Source: Rhodohalobacter barkolensis (lineage in GTDB: Bacteria > Bacteroidota > Rhodothermia > Balneolales > Balneolaceae). Taken from it: a stretch of DNA of 64,000 nt. The notes beneath the pieces were generated by a model, which searched no databases, had not been told where the DNA came from, and saw only the letters and a list, made by a program, of their open reading frames with translations. Location: assembly GCF_002834295.1 (NCBI RefSeq), contig NZ_PISP01000001.1, positions 62,001-126,000 on the forward strand. Reading direction: 5' to 3'. Each line of letters starts with the position of its first letter. The stretch's first letter is position 1. This document shows positions 1-9,517 of the stretch, piece after piece. The translations under genes were made by a program, and so were the position numbers.

Positions 1-298
1 AATTTCTCCGGATGACATCAGCGACGACTTAATCAGTTCATATCTCTCAACTGCAGATATTCCTGATCCTGACCTTATTATCCGAACGAGCGGCGAGTAT
101 AGAATCAGTAACTTTTTACTGTGGCAACTTGCCTACTCAGAACTTTACATTACAAAGACATACTGGCCGGATTTTAGAAGAAATGAGTTGTATCAGGCAA
201 TAAATTCTTATCAAAAGCGTGATCGTAGGTACGGGAACGTGAAAAACGGATATACAAAAAAGTTATCCGCAGCAGTTATAAATAAAATTATCTCTTAA
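1..298 (+). CDS. uppS: Undecaprenyl diphosphate synthase, C-terminal part (5' end outside window)
   Basis: The frame opens at base 2 and reads to a TAA at 296-298, giving about 98 C-terminal residues. The stretch [18 protein letters not shown], followed by [15 protein letters not shown], is the conserved C-terminal signature of cis-prenyltransferases: the RTSGE arginine/serine/glutamate region binds isopentenyl diphosphate, and the WPDF segment lies at the dimer interface. The enzyme makes the C55 carrier lipid used for peptidoglycan and surface polysaccharides. The stop lies 19 bases before the bamA start, so the two are probably cotranscribed, an arrangement seen in many Gram-negative genomes. 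The N-terminus cannot be assessed. Confidence 0.93.
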   Translation, partial: ISPDDISDDLISSYLSTADIPDPDLIIRTSGEYRISNFLLWQLAYSELYITKTYWPDFRRNELYQAINSYQKRDRRYGNVKNGYTKKLSAAVINKIIS

Positions 299-317
299 AG
301 AAGTAATTATCTATCAC

Positions 318-2822
318 GTGGTCAAATACAAACGACTCTACATTTGCATAATCGTCTCTTTTATCGGGTTACTATCCATCAATCAAAGTTTTGCACAGGA
401 TTCGACTTTTACAATCCAGGACCCGACTTCAATATCTCCCCTTGAATACGAAATACAGGAAATTACCGTCTCAGGTATTGTAACAGCTCGGGAAAGCTAC
501 TTGATCAGCAGTAGCGGGCTTCGTGTTGGGGACCGGATCAACATTCCCGGTGAAGAAATTTCTGAAGCCATTCGCCGGCTTCACCGAACCAGTCTGTTCT
601 CGGACGTTTCGATTGAACACGAACGGGTATCCGGAGGCGTGCGAATCCATATTAAAGTGCAGGAGCAACCGCGTTTGGAAAGCTTTGAACTTGTTGGGGG
701 TAAACGATCTCACCGAAGAGATTTGCGTGAGCGTCTGAATTTAATTTCCGGATTTGCCGTAACAAACTCCGTACGAACACAGGCTGTCAACACAATCCAT
801 CGGTACTACAGAGAGGAAGGATATTGGAATACCGAGGTAAATGTTGTTGAGGAAATGAGTGATGATGAGCGAAATAGAATTTCACTCACATTTGAGATCG
901 ATCCTGGCGAGCGAGTCAAAGTTCGAGAAATAAACTTTGAAGGTAATGAAGAGTTTAGTGATCGCAAGTTGAGAAAAAGTTTTAATACCATTAAACAGGA
1001 TCGCTGGTGGAGAATTTTTAAGCGCCACGTATATACTCAGGATGAATATGAAGAGGGCATACAAAATGTTCTGGAGTTCTATCGGAATAGCGGTTTTCGA
1101 GACGTTCGGGTACTGGAAGATTCGGTTTATGTTGATGACTGGAGGAGAGATAAAGACGGTGTGATATTCGATATCGAAATCGAAGAAGGTCCACAGTATC
1201 GGGTGCGTAATATAAACTGGGAAGGTAATACGGTTTATACTGATCAGGAACTGACCAACACCCTGGGTTTTCAAACCGGTGACATATTCAATGAGTCAAA
1301 ATTTGATGAAAACCTTACAGGTCGCCGTGATGAGGAAGACATTTTAAGCCTTTACCAAAATGTAGGTTATCTGTTTTTTGAATTTTATCCCGATTTAGAA
1401 ATTGTTGATGGAGATTCACTGGACTTAAACATTGAGATTGTTGAAGGTGAAATTGCCACCATTCGAGAAGTTGAATTTTCGGGGAACACAAAAACACATG
1501 ATGATGTAGTTCGAAGAACGTTACGAACCGTTCCCGGACAAACGTACAGCCGGTCAGCAATTATTCGATCGATACGTGAGCTCGGACAGTTGGGCTATTT
1601 CAATCCGGAAGGGATACAACCTGACCTACAGCCCGATCGTGAAAACCGAACAGTAGACATCGATTATCAGCTTGATGAAACACAGGGAACAGATAACTTT
1701 GAGTTCTCCGGTGGATTTGGTGGTCGTCAGATCGGGATTATCCTTGCTGCAAGAGTTAACTTTAACAACTTCTCTGTTCAACGAATGTTCGAGCCGGGCG
1801 GTTGGAATCCAATTCCTTCCGGCGACGGTCAAAAACTATCCCTTGGAGTACAAGTTACCGGACGTGGCTATCAAAGTTACAACTTCAGTTTTACAGAACC
1901 GTGGCTGAGAGGTCGACCTACTTCGTTGGGTGTTAGCTTGTCGTACGATTTCCTGAATTATAACAACAATCGCAGTTTTGGTGGAATTCAGCAGCCGGAT
2001 AGAAGAAATGAGCTGTTTTCAGCCAGTGTAAGTTTAGGGCGAAGATTACAGTGGCCGGATGACTATTTCCAGCAAAGAACCGTATTAACCTATAATCACT
2101 TCAATGTTTCCGGATTTAGTGGAATATTTGAAGATGGTCGTGCAGACTTGATGACGGTGAAACATGAAATTGAACGGAATTCTACAGACAATCCAATTTC
2201 ACCACGTTTTGGATCTAAATTCAGTATTTCGGGTGAGGTTGCATTGCCGCTTCCGGATTTCCAACAGTTTTACAAGATCAAATCGAAGTACCAGCACCAT
2301 CATACAATTACAGGGAAACTTGTTTTAAGTGCCGGTGCTGAGTACGGTTATATGGGGTATTTGAGCAGCAGCGGGCAGAGTAATTTTCAGAGATTCTTCC
2401 TTGGAGGTACTCAAATACAGCAGCGTCAAAACTTCCTGAATGACAACGTAGACCTTCGTGGATTTCCCGGCGGCTTTAACGGTGTAATTTCTCCGCTGGA
2501 TCAGAATCAAAATCTGATTGGCGGACGTGTATACAATAAATATACCCTCGAGCTGCGTTATCCTGCCGTATCATCAGAACAGATACAGTTAATACCTTAT
2601 GCGTTTGTTGATGCAGGAAATACATTTATGGACTTAAACAGTTTTGATCCTTTTGAAGTAAAACGAGCAGCCGGATTCGGTGCCAGGATATTCCTGCCAA
2701 TCTTGGGTCTTGTAGATCTGAGTTACGGTTACAGAATGGACGGTACACCGGCCTCAAACGAAGGATCCGGACTGCGACCGGGTGAATGGGAATTCCTGTT
2801 CAATATCGGAGCTCCATTTTAG
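318..2822 (+). CDS. bamA: Outer membrane protein assembly factor BamA
   Basis: 834 residues starting at a GTG; no closer ATG restores the signal peptide, which ends near residue 26 (SINQSFAQ). About five POTRA domains fill residues 45-455, each with the alternating strand/helix pattern and a glycine-rich turn such as FEGNEEFSDRKL or FSGNTKTHDDVV. The Omp85 beta-barrel follows to the C-terminal Phe. The loop-6 RGF motif (LRGFPGG) is at residues 714-716, as expected for Omp85 insertases. The protein folds and inserts outer-membrane beta-barrels. It lies between uppS and three Skp-like chaperone genes, a typical envelope-biogenesis operon. The length is normal for Bacteroidota BamA. Confidence 0.95.
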   Translation: MVKYKRLYICIIVSFIGLLSINQSFAQDSTFTIQDPTSISPLEYEIQEITVSGIVTARESYLISSSGLRVGDRINIPGEEISEAIRRLHRTSLFSDVSIEHERVSGGVRIHIKVQEQPRLESFELVGGKRSHRRDLRERLNLISGFAVTNSVRTQAVNTIHRYYREEGYWNTEVNVVEEMSDDERNRISLTFEIDPGERVKVREINFEGNEEFSDRKLRKSFNTIKQDRWWRIFKRHVYTQDEYEEGIQNVLEFYRNSGFRDVRVLEDSVYVDDWRRDKDGVIFDIEIEEGPQYRVRNINWEGNTVYTDQELTNTLGFQTGDIFNESKFDENLTGRRDEEDILSLYQNVGYLFFEFYPDLEIVDGDSLDLNIEIVEGEIATIREVEFSGNTKTHDDVVRRTLRTVPGQTYSRSAIIRSIRELGQLGYFNPEGIQPDLQPDRENRTVDIDYQLDETQGTDNFEFSGGFGGRQIGIILAARVNFNNFSVQRMFEPGGWNPIPSGDGQKLSLGVQVTGRGYQSYNFSFTEPWLRGRPTSLGVSLSYDFLNYNNNRSFGGIQQPDRRNELFSASVSLGRRLQWPDDYFQQRTVLTYNHFNVSGFSGIFEDGRADLMTVKHEIERNSTDNPISPRFGSKFSISGEVALPLPDFQQFYKIKSKYQHHHTITGKLVLSAGAEYGYMGYLSSSGQSNFQRFFLGGTQIQQRQNFLNDNVDLRGFPGGFNGVISPLDQNQNLIGGRVYNKYTLELRYPAVSSEQIQLIPYAFVDAGNTFMDLNSFDPFEVKRAAGFGARIFLPILGLVDLSYGYRMDGTPASNEGSGLRPGEWEFLFNIGAPF

Positions 2823-2834
2823 AAACTCATTCAG

Positions 2835-3368
2835 ATGAAGAAATTTCACTACTTCACAATAATTTTTCTTCTGGCAGGTTATGATGTCTCGATAGCCCAA
2901 AATCAAAAAATTGGGTTTATCGATTCTGAAGTAATCATGCAAAATATGCCTGAATACAGTGGAGTGGAACAAAGGTTGAACTTATTGAGTGAAAACTGGC
3001 GGCAAGAGATTCGTGAACTTGAGGATGAAGTTGAAAGGATGAGAGAAGATTTTGAAGCCAGGGAAATTTTATTCACAGACGATATACGGGAAGAAAGAGC
3101 TCAGGAAATTGAAATGAAAGCGGAAGAGCTGGATCAGTTGATCGAAACTAGATTTGGGCCGGATGGTGAATATTTTACACGGCAAAAAGAGTTGCTTGAA
3201 CCCATACAAAGGCAGATATTTGATGCCTTAAACATCGTAGCTGAAAGGGAAGATTTTGACTTCGTTTTTGACCGTGCACAAGACTCTCGATTTCTGTTTG
3301 TACGCCAGCAATGGAACCTAACCGAAGATGTGATGTTAGAATTAGGGTTAGATTCATCAAGTAATTAA
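2835..3368 (+). CDS. OmpH/Skp-family periplasmic chaperone, copy 1
   Basis: 177 residues. A signal peptide ends near residue 22 (SIAQ), then comes the family opening KIGFIDSEVIMQNMPE, a long Glu/Arg/Gln-rich coiled coil (about residues 45-120), and a C-terminal strand region with DFVFDRAQ. Skp trimers hold unfolded outer-membrane proteins in the periplasm and deliver them to BamA. The gene starts 12 bases after bamA, so translation is probably coupled. It is the most diverged of the three tandem copies: its C-terminus is longer and lacks the L-N-K/T-T motif of the others. Family assignment is firm; which copy is the main chaperone cannot be told. Confidence 0.9.
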   Translation: MKKFHYFTIIFLLAGYDVSIAQNQKIGFIDSEVIMQNMPEYSGVEQRLNLLSENWRQEIRELEDEVERMREDFEAREILFTDDIREERAQEIEMKAEELDQLIETRFGPDGEYFTRQKELLEPIQRQIFDALNIVAEREDFDFVFDRAQDSRFLFVRQQWNLTEDVMLELGLDSSSN

Positions 3369-3413
3369 AGATTATAAATTATAACTTAGGTCGCTTAATA
3401 AATAGGACAATTT

Positions 3414-3935
3414 ATGAAACAAACAATTCTGACAATACTATTCATTCTCTTGCCTCTCTCTGTTTTCGGACAGATGAAAGTGGGGATCATGAATCCGGAT
3501 GATGTACTTGACGCACTGCCGGAAACTGAAGAGGTTGAATCTCAAATACAGGATTATATCCAACAGAGGCAAGCCGATTTTCAGGAACAATACCAGGTGT
3601 GGATCGAGGATGTGACAGAGTTCTCTGAACTTGTTGAAGCCGGTGAGATTTCTGAAGAAGAGCAGGCTCAACGTGAAGAAGAGTTTCAGGAAAGACAGGA
3701 AGAGCTCAACAACCTGGAAAGCAGAATTCAACGTCAGATTCAGCAACGACAAAATGAGCTGTTTTCACCTCTTCTCAACAGAGTGGATGAAGCCATGAGT
3801 GAAGTATCTGAAGAGCTTGGCCTGGATTTTGTTTTAAACAAAACGGCAAGTTCAGGCGACCCCATTGTTTACTACTCTTCCCAGCGCGGAGTAGACATTA
3901 CAGAACGAGTTATTCAAAAACTTACACAGAACTAA
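3414..3935 (+). CDS. OmpH/Skp-family periplasmic chaperone, copy 2
   Basis: 173 residues with a short signal peptide (LPLSVFGQ, cut near residue 20). The opening KVGIMNPDDVLDALPE matches the Skp beta-strand/helix start, followed by a very Gln/Glu-rich coiled coil (residues 40-115) and a C-terminal LDFVLNKTASSGDPIVYY. That C-terminal sequence resembles copy 3 closely, so copies 2 and 3 are the closer pair. It probably has the same periplasmic holdase role for outer-membrane protein precursors. It sits 45 bases after copy 1 and 18 bases before copy 3. Confidence 0.9.
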   Translation: MKQTILTILFILLPLSVFGQMKVGIMNPDDVLDALPETEEVESQIQDYIQQRQADFQEQYQVWIEDVTEFSELVEAGEISEEEQAQREEEFQERQEELNNLESRIQRQIQQRQNELFSPLLNRVDEAMSEVSEELGLDFVLNKTASSGDPIVYYSSQRGVDITERVIQKLTQN

Positions 3936-3953
3936 TACGAACTCTCTATTATC

Positions 3954-4499
3954 ATGAAAAAAGTATATACACTAGGATTCATATTTCTCATTGCAATTAC
4001 AACACTCATGGCAGCTCCTGCAGTACAGGCTCAGGATATGAAAATTGGGTTTGTAGAGCCTAGAGCGGTTCTTGAACGCATGCCCGAAATGAGAGCAGTA
4101 CAGCAACGACTTCAAAATTTTGCTGAGCGTAAGCAGAATGAACTGGTTCAGAAAGAGCGTGAGCTTCAAACGGAAGTTGAAGTTTATCAACAAAAAGTAG
4201 GAGTGATTTCTGAGCAGGCACGTCAGGAAGAAGAGGAGCGTTTAAATACGATGGATACCGAATTCCGTCAGATGCAGCAAGAAGCTCAACAGGAACTTCA
4301 GCAGCAGCGAGCTGAATTGATGTCCCCACTTTTAGAGCAGATTCAGGGAGCGATTGATGCTGTAGCTGAAAGAAAAGGCTTGGACTACGTATTGAATACT
4401 ACAACTTCAAACGGTGATGTGATCATTCTTTATGTTTCACCACAGGTTAGAGATGAGTACGATATCACGGATGAAGTAATGTCTGAGCTCGACATCTAA
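3954..4499 (+). CDS. OmpH/Skp-family periplasmic chaperone, copy 3
   Basis: 181 residues. The signal peptide ends with APAVQAQ (near residue 27), followed by KIGFVEPRAVLERMPE, a Gln/Glu/Arg coiled coil (residues 50-125) and LDYVLNTTTSNGDVIILYVSP. It is the last gene of the uppS-bamA-skp run; a strong hairpin terminator starts 30 bases after the stop. The near match of the ends of copies 2 and 3 points to gene duplication. The function inferred is periplasmic outer-membrane-protein chaperone. Confidence 0.9.
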   Translation: MKKVYTLGFIFLIAITTLMAAPAVQAQDMKIGFVEPRAVLERMPEMRAVQQRLQNFAERKQNELVQKERELQTEVEVYQQKVGVISEQARQEEEERLNTMDTEFRQMQQEAQQELQQQRAELMSPLLEQIQGAIDAVAERKGLDYVLNTTTSNGDVIILYVSPQVRDEYDITDEVMSELDI

Positions 4500-4528
4500 T
4501 TGACTCAGAGTAAAACAGTTTTAAAAAA

Positions 4529-4562
4529 GGCGACGCTAAATAATTAGTGTCGCCTTTTTTTT
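4529..4562. terminator. Bidirectional rho-independent terminator
   Basis: GGCGACGCTAA pairs with TTAGTGTCGCC (one G-U) over an ATAA loop, followed by eight T on the plus strand. An A-run lies just before the stem, so it can also work on the minus strand. It separates the converging skp copy 3 (+) and the VWA gene (-). Confidence 0.88.
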
Positions 4563-5670
4563 ATTTCACATTTTTTCTGCGGTTACGGATATAATCCTCA
4601 AATATATACCCGCCCAGTTTATCAAGAGAGGAGTAGTATGCACGTCCATGATTGGCCTGGGTAAGTTCGCGGACGAAATTTTGAAGGTATGGATCCCGGG
4701 CAATCATGAATGTTGTGATAGAGATCTGATCACGCTTACATTTGACGGCCTCATCCAAAACTTTATTCACAATTTTCCGATCCAGTCCAAAACTGTTTTT
4801 ATAAAATTTACCATTCTCCACCATACATGATGGTTTACCATCCGTAATCATAAAGATCTGCTTGTTGGCAAACTTTTTCCTTTGAAGAATGTGCCGAGCC
4901 ATTTGCAAGGCTTGAAGTGTATTGGTGTGATATGGGCCAACTTTAAGATATGGCAGGTCTTTAATTTCTATTTGCCAGGCTTTATTTCCGAAAGCAACGA
5001 TATCCAGCGAATCTTTCTCATAGCTGTTCATGATCAATTCTGAAAGTGCCATGGCTACTTTCTTTGCCGGTGTAATCCGGTCTTCTCCGTAAAGGATCAT
5101 AGAGTGACTCAAATCTATCAGGAGTACCGTAGCTGCAGATGTGTAGTGATCGGTGTTGTAGACCTCAATATCGTCTTCTCTGAGGCTAAACTGATCGAGA
5201 GAGGTATGCTTTAAAGCATTGATTAAGGTTTGAGTACCGTCGATGTGAGAAGTGTCGTCACCATGCTGCCATGAACGGGTTTCAGGTTGTCGTTCCAAGC
5301 CCCGCCCGGTATGGGCAGTTTTATGACCGCCCTCCCCACCTTTTTTCAGTTGATTGAATATTTCGTCCAGTGCTTTTCTTCGAATACTGCGGTCTGTTTT
5401 GGAAGTGGGCACCATTACGGACTCCTCTTCATCAAACCGGATATATCCGCGTTCTTTCAATTCTTCAATAAAATCTCCCAAACCGTAGCCGTCATCAAAC
5501 TGATCTGTGATATTATACTCTTCATCCAGCTGATTTAACCACTTCAGCGCTTGAGAAACATCGCCACCCGCAATGGATAAGAGTTCCTGGAATAGGTTAA
5601 ATAGCGTATCAAACGGAGCCTGATTACTTTGGTTGAACCGATCAGACCATTCTGAATATTTAAAATGCAT
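4561..5670 (-). CDS. VWA (von Willebrand factor A) domain protein
   Basis: 369 residues, no signal peptide. The C-terminal half is a VWA domain: LLIDLSHSMILYG gives the MIDAS motif D186-x-S188-x-S190, and MITDGKPSC supplies a later conserved Asp. The N-terminal half is helical and charged, with an HGDDTSHIDGTQTL linker around residues 136-150, as in cytoplasmic VWA proteins that work with AAA+ ATPases of the MoxR type. The moxR gene of this window lies 44 kb away, so a partnership cannot be claimed. The gene stands alone between a converging skp gene and a divergent rnhB. The metal-binding fold is clear; the function is unknown. Confidence 0.8.
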   Translation of the reverse strand: MHFKYSEWSDRFNQSNQAPFDTLFNLFQELLSIAGGDVSQALKWLNQLDEEYNITDQFDDGYGLGDFIEELKERGYIRFDEEESVMVPTSKTDRSIRRKALDEIFNQLKKGGEGGHKTAHTGRGLERQPETRSWQHGDDTSHIDGTQTLINALKHTSLDQFSLREDDIEVYNTDHYTSAATVLLIDLSHSMILYGEDRITPAKKVAMALSELIMNSYEKDSLDIVAFGNKAWQIEIKDLPYLKVGPYHTNTLQALQMARHILQRKKFANKQIFMITDGKPSCMVENGKFYKNSFGLDRKIVNKVLDEAVKCKRDQISITTFMIARDPYLQNFVRELTQANHGRAYYSSLDKLGGYIFEDYIRNRRKNVK

Positions 5671-5791
5671 AGGTGAACATCCGGTTTATCTTCTGCTTAC
5701 ATTTTTATAAACTCTCATTATCTAAAAATCATTGCACGGATCATGAATTAATTTGCTGAATCCGACTTTTAAAAATTTGACAGGCTATTGA

Positions 5792-6436
5792 ATGAAGGAG
5801 ATGTACCAATACGAAAATAATCTATGGCGAGATGGCTTTCAAAGAGTGATGGGGCTTGATGAAGTTGGGCGGGGATGTTTGTGCGGCCCGGTTGTTGCTG
5901 CCGGCGTCATAATAAAACCGGATTCAAAGCTCGACCCCGGTATCACAGACAGTAAAAAACTCTCCGATCTAAAAAGAAGAAGTCTGGTCGATGAAATTCA
6001 ATCAAAATCCCTTTTTTGGACGATACAGTACTGCTCACCCGGTGAGATTGATCAACTGAATATATTAAAAGCGTCAATCCTGGCAATGATGAAATGTTCG
6101 GAACAGAAGGGAGCGGATCCGGACTTTTTATTGGTTGACGGGAATCGATTTACCGACACGCTTATACCGTATCAGTGCGTAGTGAAGGGAGACGATAATT
6201 CGGTATCCATAGCTGCCGCATCCATTCTGGCAAAGGTATTCAGGGATGATCTTATGATCAGGCTGCATCAAGAGTACCCTTATTATGGTTGGGAAAGTAA
6301 TGTTGGTTATCCTACAGCTGCACATTACGATGGATTAAAAAAATTCGGCTATACAAAACATCACAGGAAATCCTTTAAACTCAGAACTGATAAAGCGTTT
6401 ATCAAGCCGGATAATTTATCTGTAAATACTGAATGA
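5792..6436 (+). CDS. rnhB: Ribonuclease HII
   Basis: 214 residues. MGLDEVGRGCLCGPVVAA (D23, E24) is the type-2 RNase H signature; DSKKL, FLLVDGN and AAASILAKVFRD follow in the right order, with HHRKSF near the C-terminus. The enzyme cuts RNA in RNA-DNA hybrids and starts removal of ribonucleotides misincorporated in DNA. The start is an ATG; an alternative ATG three codons later would change little. The last 21 bases overlap the end of rodA on the other strand. Confidence 0.95.
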   Translation: MKEMYQYENNLWRDGFQRVMGLDEVGRGCLCGPVVAAGVIIKPDSKLDPGITDSKKLSDLKRRSLVDEIQSKSLFWTIQYCSPGEIDQLNILKASILAMMKCSEQKGADPDFLLVDGNRFTDTLIPYQCVVKGDDNSVSIAAASILAKVFRDDLMIRLHQEYPYYGWESNVGYPTAAHYDGLKKFGYTKHHRKSFKLRTDKAFIKPDNLSVNTE

Positions 6437-7666
6437 TCGTTTGTTAAGATCAAGATTGAGGCAAACAGCCAGCATCAAAGTATTGGCTAAAAAAGCAGAT
6501 CCGCCATAACTGACAAACGGAAGTGGTACCCCCATGATAGGCAGAACACCTGTTGCACTTCCCATATTGACAACAAAGTGGGTAAAGTATATGAAGGTGA
6601 TGGATATGATTACCAACTGAGCAAACGGGTGTTTATGAGTGCTTGCCATGGTCATTAATCGCAGAAAAAGAAATGTATAGAGTATAAACAGGAAGCTGGA
6701 CCCGACAAATCCAAATTCCTCTCCAATAACGCAGTAGATAAAGTCTGTCCACTGTTCAGGTAAAAATCGAAGCTGAGTCTGGGTTCCTTCCATAAATCCC
6801 TTACCCGTTACACCTCCGGAACCGATTGCCGTTGTTGCCTGTAAGACGTTCCATCCGGCTCCCTGAGGATCAAGAGATGGATTTACGAAAGCTTCAACCC
6901 TGGCTCGCTGATGAGGTTGTAAAATATGCTGAAGTCCAACTTCTGTCCCCACAATAACAACAAGCCCAAGAACCAGGGCTGAAAGACTATACCATCTGCT
7001 TTTTTGCAGAAACAGAACGGTAACAGCGATGATGATTGCTGCAGCAATTCCAAAGGGGAGACCAATGACTGAGAAATACCCAATGATTGCCGGTGAAATC
7101 ATAATTAGCGATAGTCCGTATGGTAAGCCTGACCAGAATAGAACTACTGGAATTAGTGCGAGCATTACCAATGCAGTACCGGTATCATTTTGGAGTATGA
7201 CGATGATTGCCGGAACAAGAATGAATAAGATTGTAGTGAGTGCAGTTTTGACATTATTAGCAGTCATGTCTCTTTTATGAGTCAAATAGTTTGCAACAGC
7301 TAATATAGTGGCAAGTTTTAAAAACTCACTGACCTGTAGGCGTAACCCGAAAATTGAGAGCCAGCTTCGACTCCCCCCAACTTCAATTCCTGCAAAAACA
7401 GTAACAATGGCTAAGATGATGGTCACCCCATAAAAGAGATAAGCAACCCCTTGAAATGTTCTCGGAGATGTAAACTGAACGGCAATTAGGACGAACAACG
7501 AGAGTCCAATCCAGACGCTTTGACGCGCAAAATTATTCTGAATGTATTCGGGTAAAAATTGAGCAACTTCGCCCTGAGTAGCACTGTAGATTGCCGTTAA
7601 CCCAAACAGGGCCAATGCTAACCATGCAAACAGAACGGGCCAGTTAAATTCGTTAGAGTTGTGCAT
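6416..7666 (-). CDS. rodA: Rod shape-determining peptidoglycan glycosyltransferase RodA
   Basis: 416 residues with about ten membrane helices, of the SEDS family. GAGWNVLQATTAIGSGG, GKGFMEGTQTQLRFLPEQ and TDFIYCVIGEEFGFVGS are the conserved periplasmic-loop motifs of RodA; the Glu/Asp in this region is needed for glycan polymerisation. It works as the polymerase partner of PBP2, whose gene lies directly upstream and overlaps it by 14 bases. It is the last gene of the mreB-mreC-mreD-mrdA-rodA run. Confidence 0.95.
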   Translation of the reverse strand: MHNSNEFNWPVLFAWLALALFGLTAIYSATQGEVAQFLPEYIQNNFARQSVWIGLSLFVLIAVQFTSPRTFQGVAYLFYGVTIILAIVTVFAGIEVGGSRSWLSIFGLRLQVSEFLKLATILAVANYLTHKRDMTANNVKTALTTILFILVPAIIVILQNDTGTALVMLALIPVVLFWSGLPYGLSLIMISPAIIGYFSVIGLPFGIAAAIIIAVTVLFLQKSRWYSLSALVLGLVVIVGTEVGLQHILQPHQRARVEAFVNPSLDPQGAGWNVLQATTAIGSGGVTGKGFMEGTQTQLRFLPEQWTDFIYCVIGEEFGFVGSSFLFILYTFLFLRLMTMASTHKHPFAQLVIISITFIYFTHFVVNMGSATGVLPIMGVPLPFVSYGGSAFLANTLMLAVCLNLDLNKRSFSIYR

Positions 7667-9515
7667 CTTCCTCTACCTCCTCAACCGGTTGTTCAGTTCT
7701 GGGTTGGAAATTCAGTACGTAATCGAGAATCCAGTTTCTTTGGGGGCTGATTTCTCCATTGATGTACTTCTCAATTAACAGCCCGGCAACAGGTGCGGCG
7801 GATATGGATCCAAAACCTGAATTTTCTGTCAAAACAGCGATGGCAATTTTTGGATCATCCATTGGAGCAAAAGAGATGAACCAGCCGTGATTAGCTCCAT
7901 GTGGATTTTGTGCAGTTCCGGTTTTCCCGGCTACTTCAATGTCAGGGATATTTGTGTAAAAGCGACCGCCTCCTTCTGTAATCACTCTACGCATCCCCTT
8001 TTTTACAATATTAAGATGGTCTTCTCTGAGCCAATCAATTTTATTTTTCTCCGGGTCAGTATATCGGACGTCATTCTCACTGTACTGAATTCGATTTACG
8101 ATATGGGGTTGTACCCGGTAACCGCCATTTGCGATACTGGAAACAGCAACGGCCATTTGAAGAGGAGATGCAGAAACCAAACCCTGTCCGATCCCAAGAT
8201 TGATAATATCACCGATACTCCACCTGCGAACTCCAAAAGTTTGATTCAGATACGTACTGTCGGGTACAATACCGGTTCTTTCAGAGGGTAAATCAATTCC
8301 GTTCAGAGGACCAATGCCAAAATCTTGAATTAAATTTGACCAGGTATTTAACTGTCCGTTAGAGGCAACTCTATCCATCATCCAGTAAAAAAAGTAATTA
8401 CTCGATTCAGCAATAGATTTTTCAATGTCGTAATCACCTGGGTCTGCGAGATCTCCATAATTTCGCCCTCTCCTATAGTAGCCCGGACTTGTGAGTACCG
8501 TACGTTCATTAAATAATCCCATATGCAGGCCAACCAAAGCCATGAACGGTTTAAATGTCGAGCCGGGGGGTTGGCGAGCGGAAATGGCTCTGTTAAATAG
8601 TGGAGTTTTTGGGTCTGTGTTGATGCTTCTCCAGTAATCCATATCCATGCGACCGGCTAATCGCGATACATCATACTGAGGCGAACTTACCATACTTAAA
8701 ATAGCTCCGGTTTGTGGATCCATAGCAACCAGTGCGCCTGTTTTATTTTCCATCAACTGCTCGGCCAATATCTGTAACTCAGTATCTATGGTTGTGATTA
8801 AGTTGCCTCCTTCCTGTGGGGGAGAATCCAACTCACCATTGTTGAAAGAGCCTAAAGCTTGTCCATAAGCGTTCACCTTGATATACTCATTACCCAACTC
8901 CCCGCGCAAATGGTCTTCATAAACCATTTCAATACCGCTCTTGCCAATTTTATCACCCAGTCGAATATAGTCTGACTGCTCATACTCTTCTCTTGAAGCT
9001 TCTCTCAGATAGCCAAAAATATGAGACGCTTTCAGGTCGGGATGAAAATTTCGTTTACTGTCTACCTGATGACCAATACCCGGAAGCTGCCATAAATTTT
9101 CCTGAATAATGGAAAAGACTTCGAAAGGTACTTCTGTAAATAAACGGGATGTACGCTGCCAGGAGTATTGTTGAGCTATTTGAATTCTTTCAAGGATAAC
9201 TTGCTCATCCAAACCAAGCATATCCGACAGTAACGGAATTTTCCCCATATCAAAATTTGCGGGGGTGATGGTTATAGAGTAAATCGGCTGATTATCAACC
9301 AAAATGGTTCCATTTCGATCTAGGATTAGTCCTCGGGCAGGGTGAACCATCTCCATTCGGAGTGAGTTCTGCATACTGAGAGGTGAGTATTTTTCGTGAT
9401 CCAAGATCTGAAGCTGAAAAATGCGTATAAAGAGAACAAGTAATCCTATGATTATCACACCTTGCAAAATGCGAATGGAAGCTTTAACCTGCTCCGGTTT
9501 TCTTCTTCTTCCCAT
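7653..9515 (-). CDS. mrdA: Penicillin-binding protein 2 (elongasome transpeptidase)
   Basis: 620 residues. One N-terminal membrane anchor (about residues 15-36) precedes a PBP dimerisation domain and a transpeptidase domain holding all three motifs: STFK (catalytic Ser319), SSN (371-373) and KTGTAQ (531-536). It cross-links peptidoglycan during side-wall growth in complex with RodA, MreC and MreD. The C-terminus ends in an acidic tail (VEEVEEDAQL). The start lies two bases from the mreD stop and the 3' end overlaps rodA, so translation is coupled. Confidence 0.95.
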   Translation of the reverse strand: MGRRRKPEQVKASIRILQGVIIIGLLVLFIRIFQLQILDHEKYSPLSMQNSLRMEMVHPARGLILDRNGTILVDNQPIYSITITPANFDMGKIPLLSDMLGLDEQVILERIQIAQQYSWQRTSRLFTEVPFEVFSIIQENLWQLPGIGHQVDSKRNFHPDLKASHIFGYLREASREEYEQSDYIRLGDKIGKSGIEMVYEDHLRGELGNEYIKVNAYGQALGSFNNGELDSPPQEGGNLITTIDTELQILAEQLMENKTGALVAMDPQTGAILSMVSSPQYDVSRLAGRMDMDYWRSINTDPKTPLFNRAISARQPPGSTFKPFMALVGLHMGLFNERTVLTSPGYYRRGRNYGDLADPGDYDIEKSIAESSNYFFYWMMDRVASNGQLNTWSNLIQDFGIGPLNGIDLPSERTGIVPDSTYLNQTFGVRRWSIGDIINLGIGQGLVSASPLQMAVAVSSIANGGYRVQPHIVNRIQYSENDVRYTDPEKNKIDWLREDHLNIVKKGMRRVITEGGGRFYTNIPDIEVAGKTGTAQNPHGANHGWFISFAPMDDPKIAIAVLTENSGFGSISAAPVAGLLIEKYINGEISPQRNWILDYVLNFQPRTEQPVEEVEEDAQL

Positions 9516-9517
9516 AA

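Noticed and set aside
882-1274. 130-codon frame antisense to bamA
   Set aside because: It is a shadow of the well-supported bamA frame and has no recognisable domain.
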